A stretch of DNA of 64,000 bases from Nocardia rhamnosiphila NBRC 108938. GTDB taxonomy: Bacteria; Actinomycetota; Actinomycetes; Mycobacteriales; Mycobacteriaceae. Numbering within the stretch: position 1 is the stretch's first letter; each line of letters starts with the position of its first letter. Shown piece by piece: positions 21,566 through 30,986 of this stretch. Under the pieces are notes generated by a model that was not told where the DNA came from, did no database searches, and worked only from the letters and a program-made list of their open reading frames with translations. The DNA is taken from assembly GCF_000720425.1 (NCBI RefSeq), contig NZ_JOAJ01000004.1:186001-250000 (forward strand). The letters run 5' to 3'. The position numbers and the translations under genes were made by a program.

Positions 21566-22710
21566 CGGGTACCCCCTCGATACCGCCGGTGTACCCGGCC
21601 ACGGGGCGCGCACACCACTTCGTAGTGGATGGTGCCGAGCAGATCGGCCCAGTCCTGGGCCCGCGGTTCACCGTGGGAACCCGGTCCGAACAAGATCGCG
21701 GTATCGCCTTCGGCCACGCCCTCGGCATTGTCGCCCAGGTCCACCACCAGCTGATCCATGCACACCCGGCCGCGGTTGGGATGGTTGCGTCCACCGACCC
21801 ACACCTGCATCCGTCCACCCAGGGTACGGAATACACCGTCGGCGTATCCGGCGGGAATCAGCGCGGCGGTGGTATCGGCCGGGGCTATCCATTCGTGCCC
21901 GTAGGACACCCCTTCGCCCTTGGGAACCTGTTTGACCAGCGCCACCTCGGCCTGGAAGGTCATCGCGGGCCGCAGCTCGAATTCGCCGATATCGGGGACC
22001 GGGGTGAGCCCGTACACGGCGATGCCGGGACGGACCATATCGAAGGCCAGATCGGGCCGGGTCAGCGTGGCCGCGGAATTGGCCAGGTGCACGAGTTCGG
22101 GCTCCAGACCGTATTCCTTGGCCGCCGCGATGGCGTCGAGGAACCGGTCGCGTTGCAGGTCGATGGTCGGGTGATAGGGCTCGTCGGCATGCGCGAGATG
22201 GGAGAAGATCGCCCGGAAACGCACCACCCCCTCATCGACCAGCTTCCGCAGGGCGGCGAGAACCACGGGGTAGACCCCCTGCTCGATCCCGTTGCGATTG
22301 AGCCCGGTGTCGACCTTGAGACTCACGACAGCCTGTTCGCCCAGGCCGCGGGCGGCCGCGGCGACGGTGTCCAACTGCTCCGCCGAGGAGATACCGATTT
22401 CGATATCGGCGGCGACGGCGGCGGCGTAATCCGCGTCACAGATATTGAGCCAGCACAGGATAGGCGCCTCGATTCCGGCCGCGCGCAGCGCGACCGCCTC
22501 GGCCACCGTGGTGACCCCCAGTTCGGCCGCGCCCGCGGCCAGCGCCGTCCGGGCGACCTCGACGGCGCCGTGGTTGTAGCCGTCCGCCTTGACGACCACC
22601 ATCACCGCGGCGTCGCCTGCGTGCGCACGCAGCACTCCGACGTTGTGTGCGATGGCGTCCAGGTCGACGACTGCTTCCACTTGACCGTTCACACCTGCCG
22701 ATACTGCCAT
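21562..22710 (-). CDS. alr: Alanine racemase
   Basis: PLP enzyme making D-alanine for peptidoglycan. The 382 residues carry the PLP lysine K41 in [12 protein letters not shown] and the catalytic Tyr in [10 protein letters not shown], plus [33 protein letters not shown] gives the central PLP-phosphate region. It overlaps the hydrolase (ATGA) and follows nnr after 52 bases. ATG 22710 is the first Met. Confidence 0.97.
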   Translation of the reverse strand: MAVSAGVNGQVEAVVDLDAIAHNVGVLRAHAGDAAVMVVVKADGYNHGAVEVARTALAAGAAELGVTTVAEAVALRAAGIEAPILCWLNICDADYAAAVAADIEIGISSAEQLDTVAAAARGLGEQAVVSLKVDTGLNRNGIEQGVYPVVLAALRKLVDEGVVRFRAIFSHLAHADEPYHPTIDLQRDRFLDAIAAAKEYGLEPELVHLANSAATLTRPDLAFDMVRPGIAVYGLTPVPDIGEFELRPAMTFQAEVALVKQVPKGEGVSYGHEWIAPADTTAALIPAGYADGVFRTLGGRMQVWVGGRNHPNRGRVCMDQLVVDLGDNAEGVAEGDTAILFGPGSHGEPRAQDWADLLGTIHYEVVCAPRGRVHRRYRGGTR

Positions 22711-22762
22711 CCCGGCGCGCGGACGCGACGGCGGCCACCCGCGGGGCCCGGGCGTGCGTATC

Positions 22763-24226
22763 TCAGGCAGTCAGTGCGCGGGCCGTCGCGATGGCGGCGG
22801 GGAGATGACGCAGCAGCGGCGTCGCCGAGACAGGGGCGGCGGTTCCGCCCGGGGTGTCATGGGCGGCGAGCCCCGCGGCGAGTGCGTGCACGCGGGCCGC
22901 GGCGGCCGCGGCGAAAAGCGGATCGCGGCCTGCGGCGAGCAGCGCCCCGATCACCCCGGAGAGCACGTCACCGGCGCCGGCGGTCGCGGCCCAGGAACCG
23001 CCGGCCTCATTGACCAGCACCTGCCGCCCGGGGGCGGCGACCAGGGTCGCCCGGCCTTTCAGCAGCACGGTGACCTGCCACGATTCGGCGAACTCCCGGA
23101 CCGCGTCCACCCGGTCGGGCGCCGGCTCCGCACCGGTGAGCCGGCGGAACTCACCCGCGTGCGGGGTGAGCACGGTGGGAGCCCGCCGACCCCGGGCCAG
23201 CTCCGGTTCGCTCGCCAGCAGGGTCAGACCGTCGGCATCGACGACGACCGGCAGGTCGGTTGCCAAGATCTCGGCGAGGTGAGCGCGCGCGCCGGAGTCG
23301 GTCCCGGAGCCCGGACCGAAGACCCAGGACTGCACCCGGCCCGCATCCGCCGGATCGGCTACCGCGATCACCTCCGGATACCGCGCGAGCACCGCGGACG
23401 CGGCGGTACCCGCATAGCGCACCATCCCGGAGGTCGCGGCCACCGCCGCGCCTGTACAGAGCACGGCCGCGCCCGGGTAGGTCGCGCTGCCGGCCTGCAC
23501 CCCGGTGACCCCCTGCGTGTACTTGTCGTCCGCGGCCCCCGGCACCGGCCAGGCCGCGCCCACCGCAGCGGGATCCAGTGCGGCCAGGCCGGGTTCGGGC
23601 AGCCGTAAACCGATGGGCACCAGCTCGATCCGGCCGCATCGGTCCGCGGCCAGCGCGTGCACGGGTTTACGGGCGCCGAAGGTGACGGTGACCGCCGCCC
23701 GGACCGCGGGCCCGGACACTGCGCCGGTATCCGGGTCGACCCCACTGGGCAGATCGGCCGCGATGATCGGGACATGCACTTCCGCAACGATTCTCGCCGC
23801 AGCCGGGCGCAGCGGGCCGCGGCCGGAGATACCGACGATCCCGTCGATCACCAGATCGGCGTCGGCGATTTCCGTGACCGCCGTCACCGGGTCGGCGCAC
23901 ACCCGCCCGCCGGCGCGGCGCAGGGCGGCCAGCCCGGCCGTATGCGCCCGCGCCGGATTCAGCAGTACCGCGGTCACCGCGACACCCCGCCGGCGCAATG
24001 TCACGCCCGCCCACAATGCGTCTCCGCCGTTGTCGCCCGAGCCCACCAGCAACGCCACCGCCCGCCCCGCGACCCCACCGCTGCGCGCCCGCAATTCGGC
24101 CGCGACCACCGTGGCCAGGCCGTACGCGGCGCGGCGCATGGGCACTCCGTCGGGAACTCTGGTGAACAGTTCGGCCTCGGCGAGGCGCACCTCGTCGGGG
24201 GTGTAATAGCCGAGCGGCTGGGTCAC
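22763..24226 (-). CDS. nnr: Bifunctional NAD(P)HX epimerase / ADP-dependent dehydratase
   Basis: Repairs hydrated NAD(P)H. From GTG 24226 it has 487 residues. The N-terminal YjeF epimerase domain has [14 protein letters not shown] and [13 protein letters not shown]. The C-terminal kinase-like dehydratase has [28 protein letters not shown] and the catalytic [14 protein letters not shown] lies 7 bases before GTG 24226, which decides against the GTG at 24235. It heads the operon with alr and the tsa genes. The cupredoxin gene diverges only 58 bases away. Confidence 0.95.
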   Translation of the reverse strand: MTQPLGYYTPDEVRLAEAELFTRVPDGVPMRRAAYGLATVVAAELRARSGGVAGRAVALLVGSGDNGGDALWAGVTLRRRGVAVTAVLLNPARAHTAGLAALRRAGGRVCADPVTAVTEIADADLVIDGIVGISGRGPLRPAAARIVAEVHVPIIAADLPSGVDPDTGAVSGPAVRAAVTVTFGARKPVHALAADRCGRIELVPIGLRLPEPGLAALDPAAVGAAWPVPGAADDKYTQGVTGVQAGSATYPGAAVLCTGAAVAATSGMVRYAGTAASAVLARYPEVIAVADPADAGRVQSWVFGPGSGTDSGARAHLAEILATDLPVVVDADGLTLLASEPELARGRRAPTVLTPHAGEFRRLTGAEPAPDRVDAVREFAESWQVTVLLKGRATLVAAPGRQVLVNEAGGSWAATAGAGDVLSGVIGALLAAGRDPLFAAAAAARVHALAAGLAAHDTPGGTAAPVSATPLLRHLPAAIATARALTA

Positions 24227-24283
24227 CGAACACACCTCCGTGGACGGACGGGCAGCGATGCCAGCAGACTACGCTTGACCTCC

Positions 24284-24688
24284 ATGTCCAGAGTTCACCG
24301 CGCCGTACTCGTCCCGGCCGCCGGATTCACCCTCGTCACGGCACTGCTGTCCGGCTGCGGCTCCGGTGATGCGACAGAAGAGGTAGCGAAAACCGATACC
24401 TCCGGCGCGCATTCGCGGCACGAACCGGAGGCCACCGTCACCGTCGAGGTCGAAGACGACCACTTCTCGCCGGGCGATATCACCATCTCCGCCGGCGATA
24501 CGGTGTCCTGGCATTTCGACGGCGATCTGCCACACGGTGTACAGGGCATCGGTGACAAGGCGATGAGCATCAACAGCCCGTTGTTCGAGGTGGGCGATTG
24601 GAGCCATACCTTCACCCAGCCGGGCGAATACCGCTACCTGTGCCCGATCCACCCGGATATGCGCGGCACCATCACGGTCGAGGAGTAG
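24284..24688 (+). CDS. Cupredoxin-like lipoprotein
   Basis: A 134-residue exported copper protein. The signal peptide ends in the lipobox LLSGC with C25 as the lipid anchor. After a Ser/His/Glu-rich linker a plastocyanin/azurin-like domain runs from about residue 51, with the type-1 copper ligands H84, C120, H123 and M126 in PHGV and CPIHPDMRG. It may carry electrons or bind copper at the outer membrane face; its partner is unknown. It stands alone, divergent from nnr and convergent with glmS. Confidence 0.9.
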   Translation: MSRVHRAVLVPAAGFTLVTALLSGCGSGDATEEVAKTDTSGAHSRHEPEATVTVEVEDDHFSPGDITISAGDTVSWHFDGDLPHGVQGIGDKAMSINSPLFEVGDWSHTFTQPGEYRYLCPIHPDMRGTITVEE

Positions 24689-24719
24689 ACGGGGCAACCG
24701 GGGCACCGGTTACCCCGTC
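24688..24719. terminator. Hairpin terminator between cupredoxin gene and glmS
   Basis: 14-bp stem with one mismatch (24688-24701 and 24706-24719) and a 4-base loop, between two convergent genes. Confidence 0.8.
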
Positions 24720-24721
24720 GG

Positions 24722-26605
24722 CTATTCCACGGTGACGGACTTCGCCAGGTTCCGCGGTTTGTCCACGTCGTAGCCGCGGGCCTGCGCCACCTCGGCGGCG
24801 AAGATCTGCAGCGGCACCGTCGACAGCAGCGGCTGGTAGAGGGTCGGTGCGGAGGGGATCTCGATCAGATCGTCGGCGAACGGGCGCACCAGATCGTCGC
24901 CCTCCTCCGCGATCACGATCGTGCGCGCCCCGCGAGCCTGGATCTCCCGGATATTGCTCAGCAGTTTGGAGTGCAGCACCCCGCGCCCCTTGGGCGAGGG
25001 CATCACCACGATCACCGGCAGCCCGCCCTCGATCAGCGCGATCGGACCGTGCTTGAGCTCACCCGCGGCAAAACCCTCCGCGTGCATATACGCCAGTTCC
25101 TTGAGTTTGAGCGCCCCTTCGAGCGCCACCGGGTATCCGACATGGCGGCCGAGGAAAAGGATGGTGCGTTCGCGCGCCAGTTCCCGGGCGATCGCCCGCA
25201 CCTGCGGCGCCGTTTCCAGCACCTGCTCCACCAGCTTCGGCATGGCCTCCAGCTCGGCGAACTCACGTGCCACCTCGTCGGGGTACTTGGTACCGCGCGC
25301 TTGGGCCAGCGCCAGCCCGACCAGCAGGTTCGCCGTCACCTGCGCGAGGAACGCCTTGGTGGAGGCGACCCCGATCTCCGGCCCGGCCCGGGTGTAGAGG
25401 ACCGCGTCGGATTCGCGCGGGATCTGCGCGCCGTTGGTATTGCAGACCGCCAGCACCCGGGCCTTCTGGCTCTTGGCATGCCGGACGGCTTCCAGTGTGT
25501 CGGCCGTCTCCCCGGACTGGGAGACCGCCACCACCAGGGTCGAGCGGTCCAGTACCGGGTCCCGGTAGCGGAACTCGCTGGCGAGCTCCACTTCCACCGG
25601 CAGCCGCGTCCAGTGCTCGATGGCGTACTTGGCGACCAGGCCGGAGTGGTAGGCGCTACCGCAGGCCACCACGAAAACCTTTTCCACATCACGCAACTCC
25701 TGATCGGAGAGGCGCTGCTCGTCCAGCACGATCCGACCGTCCCGGCCGGGGGTCTGATCGAAGTGACCGATGAGCGTATCGGCGACCGCGCCGGGCTGCT
25801 CGTCGATCTCCTTGAGCATGAAGTAGTCGTGACCGCCCTTCTCGGCGGCGGCCAGATCCCAGTCGATGGTGAACGGCCGGGTGCTCACGCCTTCGGTGGA
25901 ACCGTCGAAGTCGGTGACGCGGTAGCCGTCGGCGGTGATCACCACGGCCTGGCCCTCGCCGAGCTCGACCGCCTCGCGGGTGTGCTCGATGAACGCGGTC
26001 AGGTCGGAGGCGATGAACATTTCGTTCTCGCCCACACCGACGACCAGCGGAGTCGAATGACGCGCCGCGATGATCTTTCCCGGATGGTCGGCGTGCGTGA
26101 ACACCAGCGTGAACGCACCCTCGAGCCGCCGAAGTACCGAAAGCGTGCTGGCCTCGAAGTCGCCCGCGGTCGGCCCCGCGGCGTAGGCCCGGGCGACCAG
26201 GTGCACGGCGACCTCGGTATCGGTCTCACTGCGCAGTTCGACACCGGCGTCCTCGAGTTCCCGCCGCAGCTGGGCGAAGTTCTCGATGATGCCGTTGTGC
26301 ACGACCGCGACCTTGCCGCTCACATCCTGGTGCGGATGGGCGTTGCGGTCGGTCGGCGCGCCGTGGGTGGCCCACCGCGTATGCCCCATACCGGTGGTGC
26401 CGGCGAACTCGTCCGGGGCCGCGGTGTCCAACTCCGCTTCCAGATTGCTCAGCCGCCCGGCGCGCCGCTCGATCGCCACGCCACCGGCGCCGTCGAGAAT
26501 CGCCACGCCCGCCGAGTCGTAACCTCGGTACTCCATGCGGCGCAAGGCAGCGACGACGACGCCCAACGCGTCCCGGTACCCGACGTACCCCACGATTCCG
26601 CACAT
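24722..26605 (-). CDS. glmS: Glutamine-fructose-6-phosphate aminotransferase
   Basis: Makes glucosamine-6-phosphate, the first step to UDP-GlcNAc; glmM at 35200 does the next. The 627 residues have the N-terminal Cys nucleophile (MCGIVGYVG), GHTRWATHGAP and the glutaminase fold. Two SIS isomerase domains follow, with SQSGETADT and C-terminal KPRNLAKSVTVE. Start ATG 26605. No glmS ribozyme is expected in actinobacteria and none was recognised upstream; only 36 bases separate it from the divergent gene at 26642. Confidence 0.97.
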   Translation of the reverse strand: MCGIVGYVGYRDALGVVVAALRRMEYRGYDSAGVAILDGAGGVAIERRAGRLSNLEAELDTAAPDEFAGTTGMGHTRWATHGAPTDRNAHPHQDVSGKVAVVHNGIIENFAQLRRELEDAGVELRSETDTEVAVHLVARAYAAGPTAGDFEASTLSVLRRLEGAFTLVFTHADHPGKIIAARHSTPLVVGVGENEMFIASDLTAFIEHTREAVELGEGQAVVITADGYRVTDFDGSTEGVSTRPFTIDWDLAAAEKGGHDYFMLKEIDEQPGAVADTLIGHFDQTPGRDGRIVLDEQRLSDQELRDVEKVFVVACGSAYHSGLVAKYAIEHWTRLPVEVELASEFRYRDPVLDRSTLVVAVSQSGETADTLEAVRHAKSQKARVLAVCNTNGAQIPRESDAVLYTRAGPEIGVASTKAFLAQVTANLLVGLALAQARGTKYPDEVAREFAELEAMPKLVEQVLETAPQVRAIARELARERTILFLGRHVGYPVALEGALKLKELAYMHAEGFAAGELKHGPIALIEGGLPVIVVMPSPKGRGVLHSKLLSNIREIQARGARTIVIAEEGDDLVRPFADDLIEIPSAPTLYQPLLSTVPLQIFAAEVAQARGYDVDKPRNLAKSVTVE

Positions 26606-26641
26606 GGCTCCCCAGCCTACTTATCGGCTAACGTTCTCGTC

Positions 26642-27526
26642 GTGTCGGCGTCTGTGAAATCACTTCTGAGCACTCTGACCAGCCGCGGCCCGCATCGGGT
26701 GCTCCGCGGCAATCTTGCCATCGCGGGTCAGCCCGGGGTGGTGTACACGCCCGAGACCGGCCGCGATCTACCCGCGGTCGCGTTCGGGCACGGCTGGCTG
26801 AACGGCGCCGGCAACTACCGCACGCTGCTCGAACACCTCGCGTCCTGGGGCATCGTGGCGGCCGCCCCCGATACCGAGCGCGGCCCGCTGCCCTCCCACC
26901 TGAACCTCGCCACCGATCTGCTCACCACCCTCGATATCTGCACCGGGGTCCGCCTGGGCGACGGCACCCTCACCGTGCACCCCGAACGCCTGGCGCTGGC
27001 CGGCCACGGGATGGGCGCGGGCGCGGCCGTACTCGCCGCCGCCCAGCGCCCGGTGGCCGCGGTGGCCCCGCTGTTCCCGGCGCCCACCGCCCCCGCCGCC
27101 ACCTCGGTGGCCGGTGACCTCACCACCCCGGCACTGATCCTGGCCGGGGTGAGCGATATCGATTCCCCGAACTCCGACGCGGTCCCCCTCGCCGCGACCT
27201 GGGGTGGCCCGGTGATCCTGCGCACACTCGACGGCGCGGGCCACAACGGGCTCACCGAAGGCCGCCGGCTGCTGGCCGCGCTCGGCGGCGGCAAACACGA
27301 GGAAAAGACGTCCCGCGCCACCCGCGCGCTGCTCACCGGATACCTGCTGCACACCCTGCTCGGCGACAAGACCTACAAGCCGTTCGCCGACCCGGAGACC
27401 TCGATCCGCCACACCCACGTCATCGACCCGGCAGCCGCCCTTCTGAGCCGGGAAGAGAGCCGGAGAGCCGCCGCGACCCCCGACCCGGCGGCGGTCGGCA
27501 AACTCGTCCGGACACTCCGCAAGTAA
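26642..27526 (+). CDS. Alpha/beta-hydrolase-fold protein with Gly at nucleophile position
   Basis: A 294-residue protein from GTG 26642 resembling the chlorophyllase/PAF-acetylhydrolase branch. VVYTPETGRDLPAVAFGHGW gives the oxyanion region and DGAGHNGL the His loop. The nucleophile elbow reads LAGHGMGAGA (121-127), so Gly123 stands where Ser normally is. It is therefore probably not a classical serine hydrolase. It may bind a ligand or use another chemistry. Its place beside glmS fits the position of Rv3438 in M. tuberculosis, which I could not compare in detail. Confidence 0.8.
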   Translation: MSASVKSLLSTLTSRGPHRVLRGNLAIAGQPGVVYTPETGRDLPAVAFGHGWLNGAGNYRTLLEHLASWGIVAAAPDTERGPLPSHLNLATDLLTTLDICTGVRLGDGTLTVHPERLALAGHGMGAGAAVLAAAQRPVAAVAPLFPAPTAPAATSVAGDLTTPALILAGVSDIDSPNSDAVPLAATWGGPVILRTLDGAGHNGLTEGRRLLAALGGGKHEEKTSRATRALLTGYLLHTLLGDKTYKPFADPETSIRHTHVIDPAAALLSREESRRAAATPDPAAVGKLVRTLRK

Positions 27527-28061
27527 CGCCGGCACCCCGTCGGAGACGAACGGTCCGGTCGTCGTCCACCGGCAGAGCGTAATCGACACAGGACAGACCG
27601 GGACGGGTCCGCGACGCTCCGAGGGCTCCGAGGGCTCCGAGGGCTCCGAGGGCTCCGAGGGCTCCGAGGGCTCCGAGGGCGGGACACACCGGCGCATCCG
27701 AAATATGCTGCGGTCCACTAGTTTTCGCCGCGTCGACCGCGCCGGGACAACATGGGTGGTGTCGCCCCCACTGCCGAGGTCGGCCGTCGAAGCGGCGATC
27801 GCCCGCTCGAGCCCCGGCACGGCTCTCCGGCGGGCCGCAGTGAATGCCCTACGCCGGCACCGTGATCTCGCTTTTCGCACTATGTGAACGCCCCGGCGTA
27901 GAGAGCGGCTCCTGCGCGCACTTCACCCCGGGACAGATCGGAGATGATCACGGTCGCGCATGAACCACGGACTCGGCCGATAGTGACGCCCATCACACAC
28001 TGTCAGGTTTTCCGGAGCTGCGATGTCTTGTACTCGAACCCCTCGAAACGAAGGAGACACC
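27527..28061. other. 535-base gap with tandem repeat and promoter for flavoprotein gene
   Basis: No convincing gene. Contents are the GGCTCCGAG tandem repeat (27615-27680) and, at the right end, the ribosome binding site AAGGAG before GTG 28062. Minus-strand frames here translate to low-complexity repeats and run as shadows under the hydrolase-like gene. Confidence 0.6.
27615..27680. repeat. Tandem 9-bp repeat GGCTCCGAG, about seven copies
   Basis: Six complete and one partial copy of GGCTCCGAG with no variation between copies. As the unit is a multiple of three it stays open in several frames on both strands, which creates false reading frames such as (SEP)n. Confidence 0.95.
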
Positions 28062-29252
28062 GTGAACAAGAACATCGACGTGGTGGTGATCGGCGGCGGG
28101 TACGCGGGAGTGATGGCGGCCAATCGCCTGACGCAGCGCGACGACGTGGCGGTGACCGTGATCAATCCGCGCGAGGCCTTCGTCCCGCGGCTGCGGTTGC
28201 ACCAGTTGGTCGGCGGGACCCACGATGCGGTCGTCGACTATCGGGATGTCCTGGCCGACGGCGCCCGGCTGGTCGTCGGCAGTGTGACCAGGATCGATGC
28301 CGCCGAGCGCAACGTGACACTGACCGACGGCAGCGCGATCGGCTACGACTACCTTGTCTACGCCGTGGGCAGCGCCGCCGCCGGGCCGCGGGTGCCGGGT
28401 GCGGCCGAATTCGCCCACCCGGTCGCGACGCTGGAAGCGGCACAGAAACTCCGGTCGGAACTGTTCGATACACCGTCGACGGCGGCGGTAACGGTCGTCG
28501 GAGGAGGCCCGACCGGTATCGAGACCGCCGCGGAGCTGGCCGAGCAGGGCCGCCCGGTCACCTTGGTCTGCGGCGGTGTTCTCGGCCCCTACCTGCACCC
28601 CAAGGCTCGGCGCACGGCCCGCAAGTACCTTGCCGGGCTGGGAGCGACCGTTATCGAAGGATCCGATGCGTTGGTCACCGCCGTCACGCGCGACGCCGTA
28701 GAACTCGGCGACGGGCGGACGTTGGCGAGCGCGGTCACGATCTGGACGGCGGGTTTCGGGGTACCCGACCTGGCCGGTCGTAGCGGGCTGAGCACCGATG
28801 CCGCCGGGCGTCTACTCACCGACGAGACACTGACCAGCGTCGACGACGAGCGCATTGTCGCGGCGGGTGACTCATCGGCTCCGTCGGATCTGCCGTTCCG
28901 GATGAGCGCGTACACCGCGTACTGCCTCGGAGCGCACGCTGCCGACACACTGCTGCACCGCATCGCGGGTGAACAGCCTTCCCCCATCGACCTGGCTTTC
29001 CCCGCCATGTGCCTCAGCTTCGGCCGGGAGGCCGGGATCTACCAGCTCGGCCACAAGGACGAGACCGCCATGCGGCTGTACTTCAGCGGTTTCGTGGGCA
29101 AGAAACTCAAAGAGTTCGCCTGCGAGGCAGGCATAAAGCATCTGGCGACCGAGGCGCACAAGCCGGGTTCACACCACTGGTTCAAAGACGGCAAACACCG
29201 GCCGCAGCTACTGCAGGCCCAGCGCGGCAACACGGCGGCATCGGTCGTATAG
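28062..29252 (+). CDS. Type II NADH dehydrogenase-like FAD oxidoreductase
   Basis: A 396-residue pyridine-nucleotide-disulphide oxidoreductase family protein. N-terminal FAD-binding VVVIGGGYAGVMAAN, second nucleotide site VTVVGGGPTGIETAAELA near residue 148, and the FAD contact IVAAGDSSAPSD near 268. No CxxxxC redox pair is seen, so it is NDH-2-like, not a disulphide reductase. It has no clear C-terminal membrane anchor. GTG 28062 has AAGGAG 6 bases upstream. It stands alone, followed by a hairpin; possibly acquired, as it interrupts the glmS-glmM neighbourhood. Confidence 0.9.
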   Translation: MNKNIDVVVIGGGYAGVMAANRLTQRDDVAVTVINPREAFVPRLRLHQLVGGTHDAVVDYRDVLADGARLVVGSVTRIDAAERNVTLTDGSAIGYDYLVYAVGSAAAGPRVPGAAEFAHPVATLEAAQKLRSELFDTPSTAAVTVVGGGPTGIETAAELAEQGRPVTLVCGGVLGPYLHPKARRTARKYLAGLGATVIEGSDALVTAVTRDAVELGDGRTLASAVTIWTAGFGVPDLAGRSGLSTDAAGRLLTDETLTSVDDERIVAAGDSSAPSDLPFRMSAYTAYCLGAHAADTLLHRIAGEQPSPIDLAFPAMCLSFGREAGIYQLGHKDETAMRLYFSGFVGKKLKEFACEAGIKHLATEAHKPGSHHWFKDGKHRPQLLQAQRGNTAASVV

Positions 29253-29259
29253 GACACTT

Positions 29260-29288
29260 CGCGGCGGCGCCCACCGGACGCCGCCGCG
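29260..29288 (+). terminator. Hairpin terminator of flavoprotein gene
   Basis: 10-bp perfect stem (29260-29269 and 29279-29288), 9-base loop, 7 bases after the stop codon. Confidence 0.7.
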
Positions 29289-29382
29289 CACATATCACCA
29301 GCGCGAGAGCCGAGCGTTTCGTACGCGACGATGACAGCAGCAATGTGCACGAGGGGCTGGCCCCGCCCACCTATCGATCCAT

Positions 29383-29817
29383 TCAGCGGCCGCGACCTCG
29401 GATATCGCAGCGGCGGACGGCCACTATATTAGGCACACCGTCATGACCCGGCGCACGTCCTGACAACAGCTCGCTCCAGCCAGGCCACGCCCCGTCGCGA
29501 CCGCGAATCTCCACCAACCCGAAGATCAACTCCCCGACACTCGCATGTACCCACTTTCGCAGCAGAATCCGGTTGGCGCCGATGATGACAAACGGTATCG
29601 GCAGCAGCACATAGCTGTACGTTCTCGGTATTTCCACCGCGACCACAAGCACGCTCAATACGAGAGCCGGGCCGAACAGCAGGACAAAGTCGATGAACGC
29701 AGCACCCGTCGACCGCAGCCTGCGTGGTGACGGATACCGCTTGTCCCCGTCGGACCCGTGGTATCCCGGCAGAAACTGAGGCGTACTCGTCGACCCGAAG
29801 GCATCCCCCGAACTCAT
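29383..29817 (-). CDS. RDD family membrane protein
   Basis: A 144-residue protein from ATG 29817. The RDD family signature is seen as RRLRSTGAAFIDFVLL at the start of the first membrane helix, where the family's Arg and Asp residues occur. A second helix follows (YVLLPIPFVIIGANRIL), then a third weaker segment (ASVGELIFGLVEIRG). The family is uncharacterised, possibly transport or membrane scaffolding. It diverges from the adjacent type VII-like cassette. Confidence 0.75.
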   Translation of the reverse strand: MSSGDAFGSTSTPQFLPGYHGSDGDKRYPSPRRLRSTGAAFIDFVLLFGPALVLSVLVVAVEIPRTYSYVLLPIPFVIIGANRILLRKWVHASVGELIFGLVEIRGRDGAWPGWSELLSGRAPGHDGVPNIVAVRRCDIRGRGR

Positions 29818-29984
29818 CGGATGATGGTGACACACCCGGCGAAGCCTCTTTCGACGGGATGACCGGTTCCACCAGAAATTGAATCGGTTCCGACACCCGA
29901 CGTAGGATGCCGGAGCGATTCGCGCCCAAGGTCTTTCGTTGGCGGATCGGGCGAGCTGGGTGTTCTTGTCAGGGGAAGGTGTCG

Positions 29985-30644
29985 ATGGCCGCCGAGATGG
30001 ATCTGGACCGCGCGATAGAGGGGTTCGCGCAGATGGCCGCCGATGCGGAGCGCAGAGCTCAGCGGTTCGCCGAGCTACAGGAGCGGATGACAGCTCTGAC
30101 GGCGACCGAATCGGGCGCCGGCGGTCGAGTCGGCGTCACTGTGGACAGTAGCGGCGTTCCGATCGCGATCGATCTGGCACCGGGTGTACGGGAGATGGAT
30201 TCGCGTGTGCTGTCCGCCGAGATCCTGGCGTGTATGCGGCGGGCGCAGGGGAAGCTCCGGCCGGGCATTGCCGGACTGGTGCACGATATCGTGGGCGAAG
30301 ATCCGGCCGGCGCCGCACTCGTCGACGGTTTCGACCGGCGCTTCCCGGAGCCGGAGACAAATGCGACGACGGCGCCGGATCTCGATCCGGCGCAGACCGC
30401 CCATTCATCGCCGCCGGCTGCCGTCCCGCCGTCCCCTCGGGATGTTCCGGCGCCACCCACCTGGGGCTCCATGTTTCCCCAGCAGGCCACCGACCCGTAT
30501 TCCTCCCGGCCTCGTCCGACGCCACCTGCGTGGGACTCCACATCACCTTCGGCATCACGCACATCCGGCAAGGATCAGGTCGTCACTCCGGAGGAACCCG
30601 ACGAAGAGACCGAGTACTACCGCCGGAAATCGTGGTTGGAGTGA
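29985..30644 (+). CDS. YbaB/EbfC-like protein with YYRRxSWL tail
   Basis: A 219-residue protein. Residues 1-110 look like the YbaB/EbfC fold: a helical start (AIEGFAQMAADAERRAQRFAELQERM), a beta part (GRVGVTVDSSGVPIAIDLAPG), and a helix with AEILACMRRAQGKL. Then a Pro/Ser-rich linker and an acidic end VVTPEEPDEETEYYRRKSWLE. The same tail is on the protein at 31970. YbaB-like proteins near WXG genes are common in Nocardia-like genomes and may be secretion accessory or nucleoid-like factors. ATG 29985 has AGGGGAAG upstream. First gene of a three-gene set. Confidence 0.75.
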   Translation: MAAEMDLDRAIEGFAQMAADAERRAQRFAELQERMTALTATESGAGGRVGVTVDSSGVPIAIDLAPGVREMDSRVLSAEILACMRRAQGKLRPGIAGLVHDIVGEDPAGAALVDGFDRRFPEPETNATTAPDLDPAQTAHSSPPAAVPPSPRDVPAPPTWGSMFPQQATDPYSSRPRPTPPAWDSTSPSASRTSGKDQVVTPEEPDEETEYYRRKSWLE

Positions 30645-30647
30645 TCG

Positions 30648-30986
30648 ATGACCGACAATCCTGACAGCGTCTCGGTCGATCCCGAGGAAGTGCGAAATCA
30701 CGCGGACAATGTCGAGGCGCTCATGGGCAGCCTGGACAAATGCCTGGAAGCCGCCAACTACCTCGCATCGGCAGATGATGGGTACGGGAACTGGCTACGA
30801 CCGGCGATAAGAGGGCTGTTCGAGGACAACCACCGGTCGACCATCGAAGTGATTCGCGCGGCCGGTGAGCGCACCGCCCAGGTACCGGAGAAGCTGAAGG
30901 CGACTGCCACATCCTTCGAAGACGCGGACGGGTCGTTCGCCACGACGCTACAGGGACTGCAGGCGGCGATAGGGGAAACCGAATGA
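30648..30986 (+). CDS. EspC/WXG100-like type VII secretion-associated protein
   Basis: A 112-residue, mainly helical acidic protein starting SVSVDPEEVRNHADNVEALMGSLDKCLEAA, a pattern typical of the EspC-like (DUF2580) family linked to ESX secretion. A second helix region spans about 60-110. It starts 3 bases after the YbaB-like gene and overlaps the following WXG gene by 4 bases (ATGA). It is likely to pair with the downstream WXG protein as a helical-hairpin dimer for export. No ESX ATPase gene lies in this window. Confidence 0.75.
   Translation: MTDNPDSVSVDPEEVRNHADNVEALMGSLDKCLEAANYLASADDGYGNWLRPAIRGLFEDNHRSTIEVIRAAGERTAQVPEKLKATATSFEDADGSFATTLQGLQAAIGETE

Noticed and set aside
26606..26641. 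glmS ribozyme upstream of glmS
   Set aside because: Only 36 bases separate the divergent genes, too short for the ribozyme, and actinobacteria are not known to use it.
27615..27680. Possible CRISPR array
   Set aside because: Units are 9 bases and contiguous with no spacers, so it is a simple tandem repeat.
26768..27880. 370-codon minus-strand frame with (SEP)n repeats
   Set aside because: The repeat is a translation of the 9-bp tandem array; the rest is antisense to the hydrolase-like gene.
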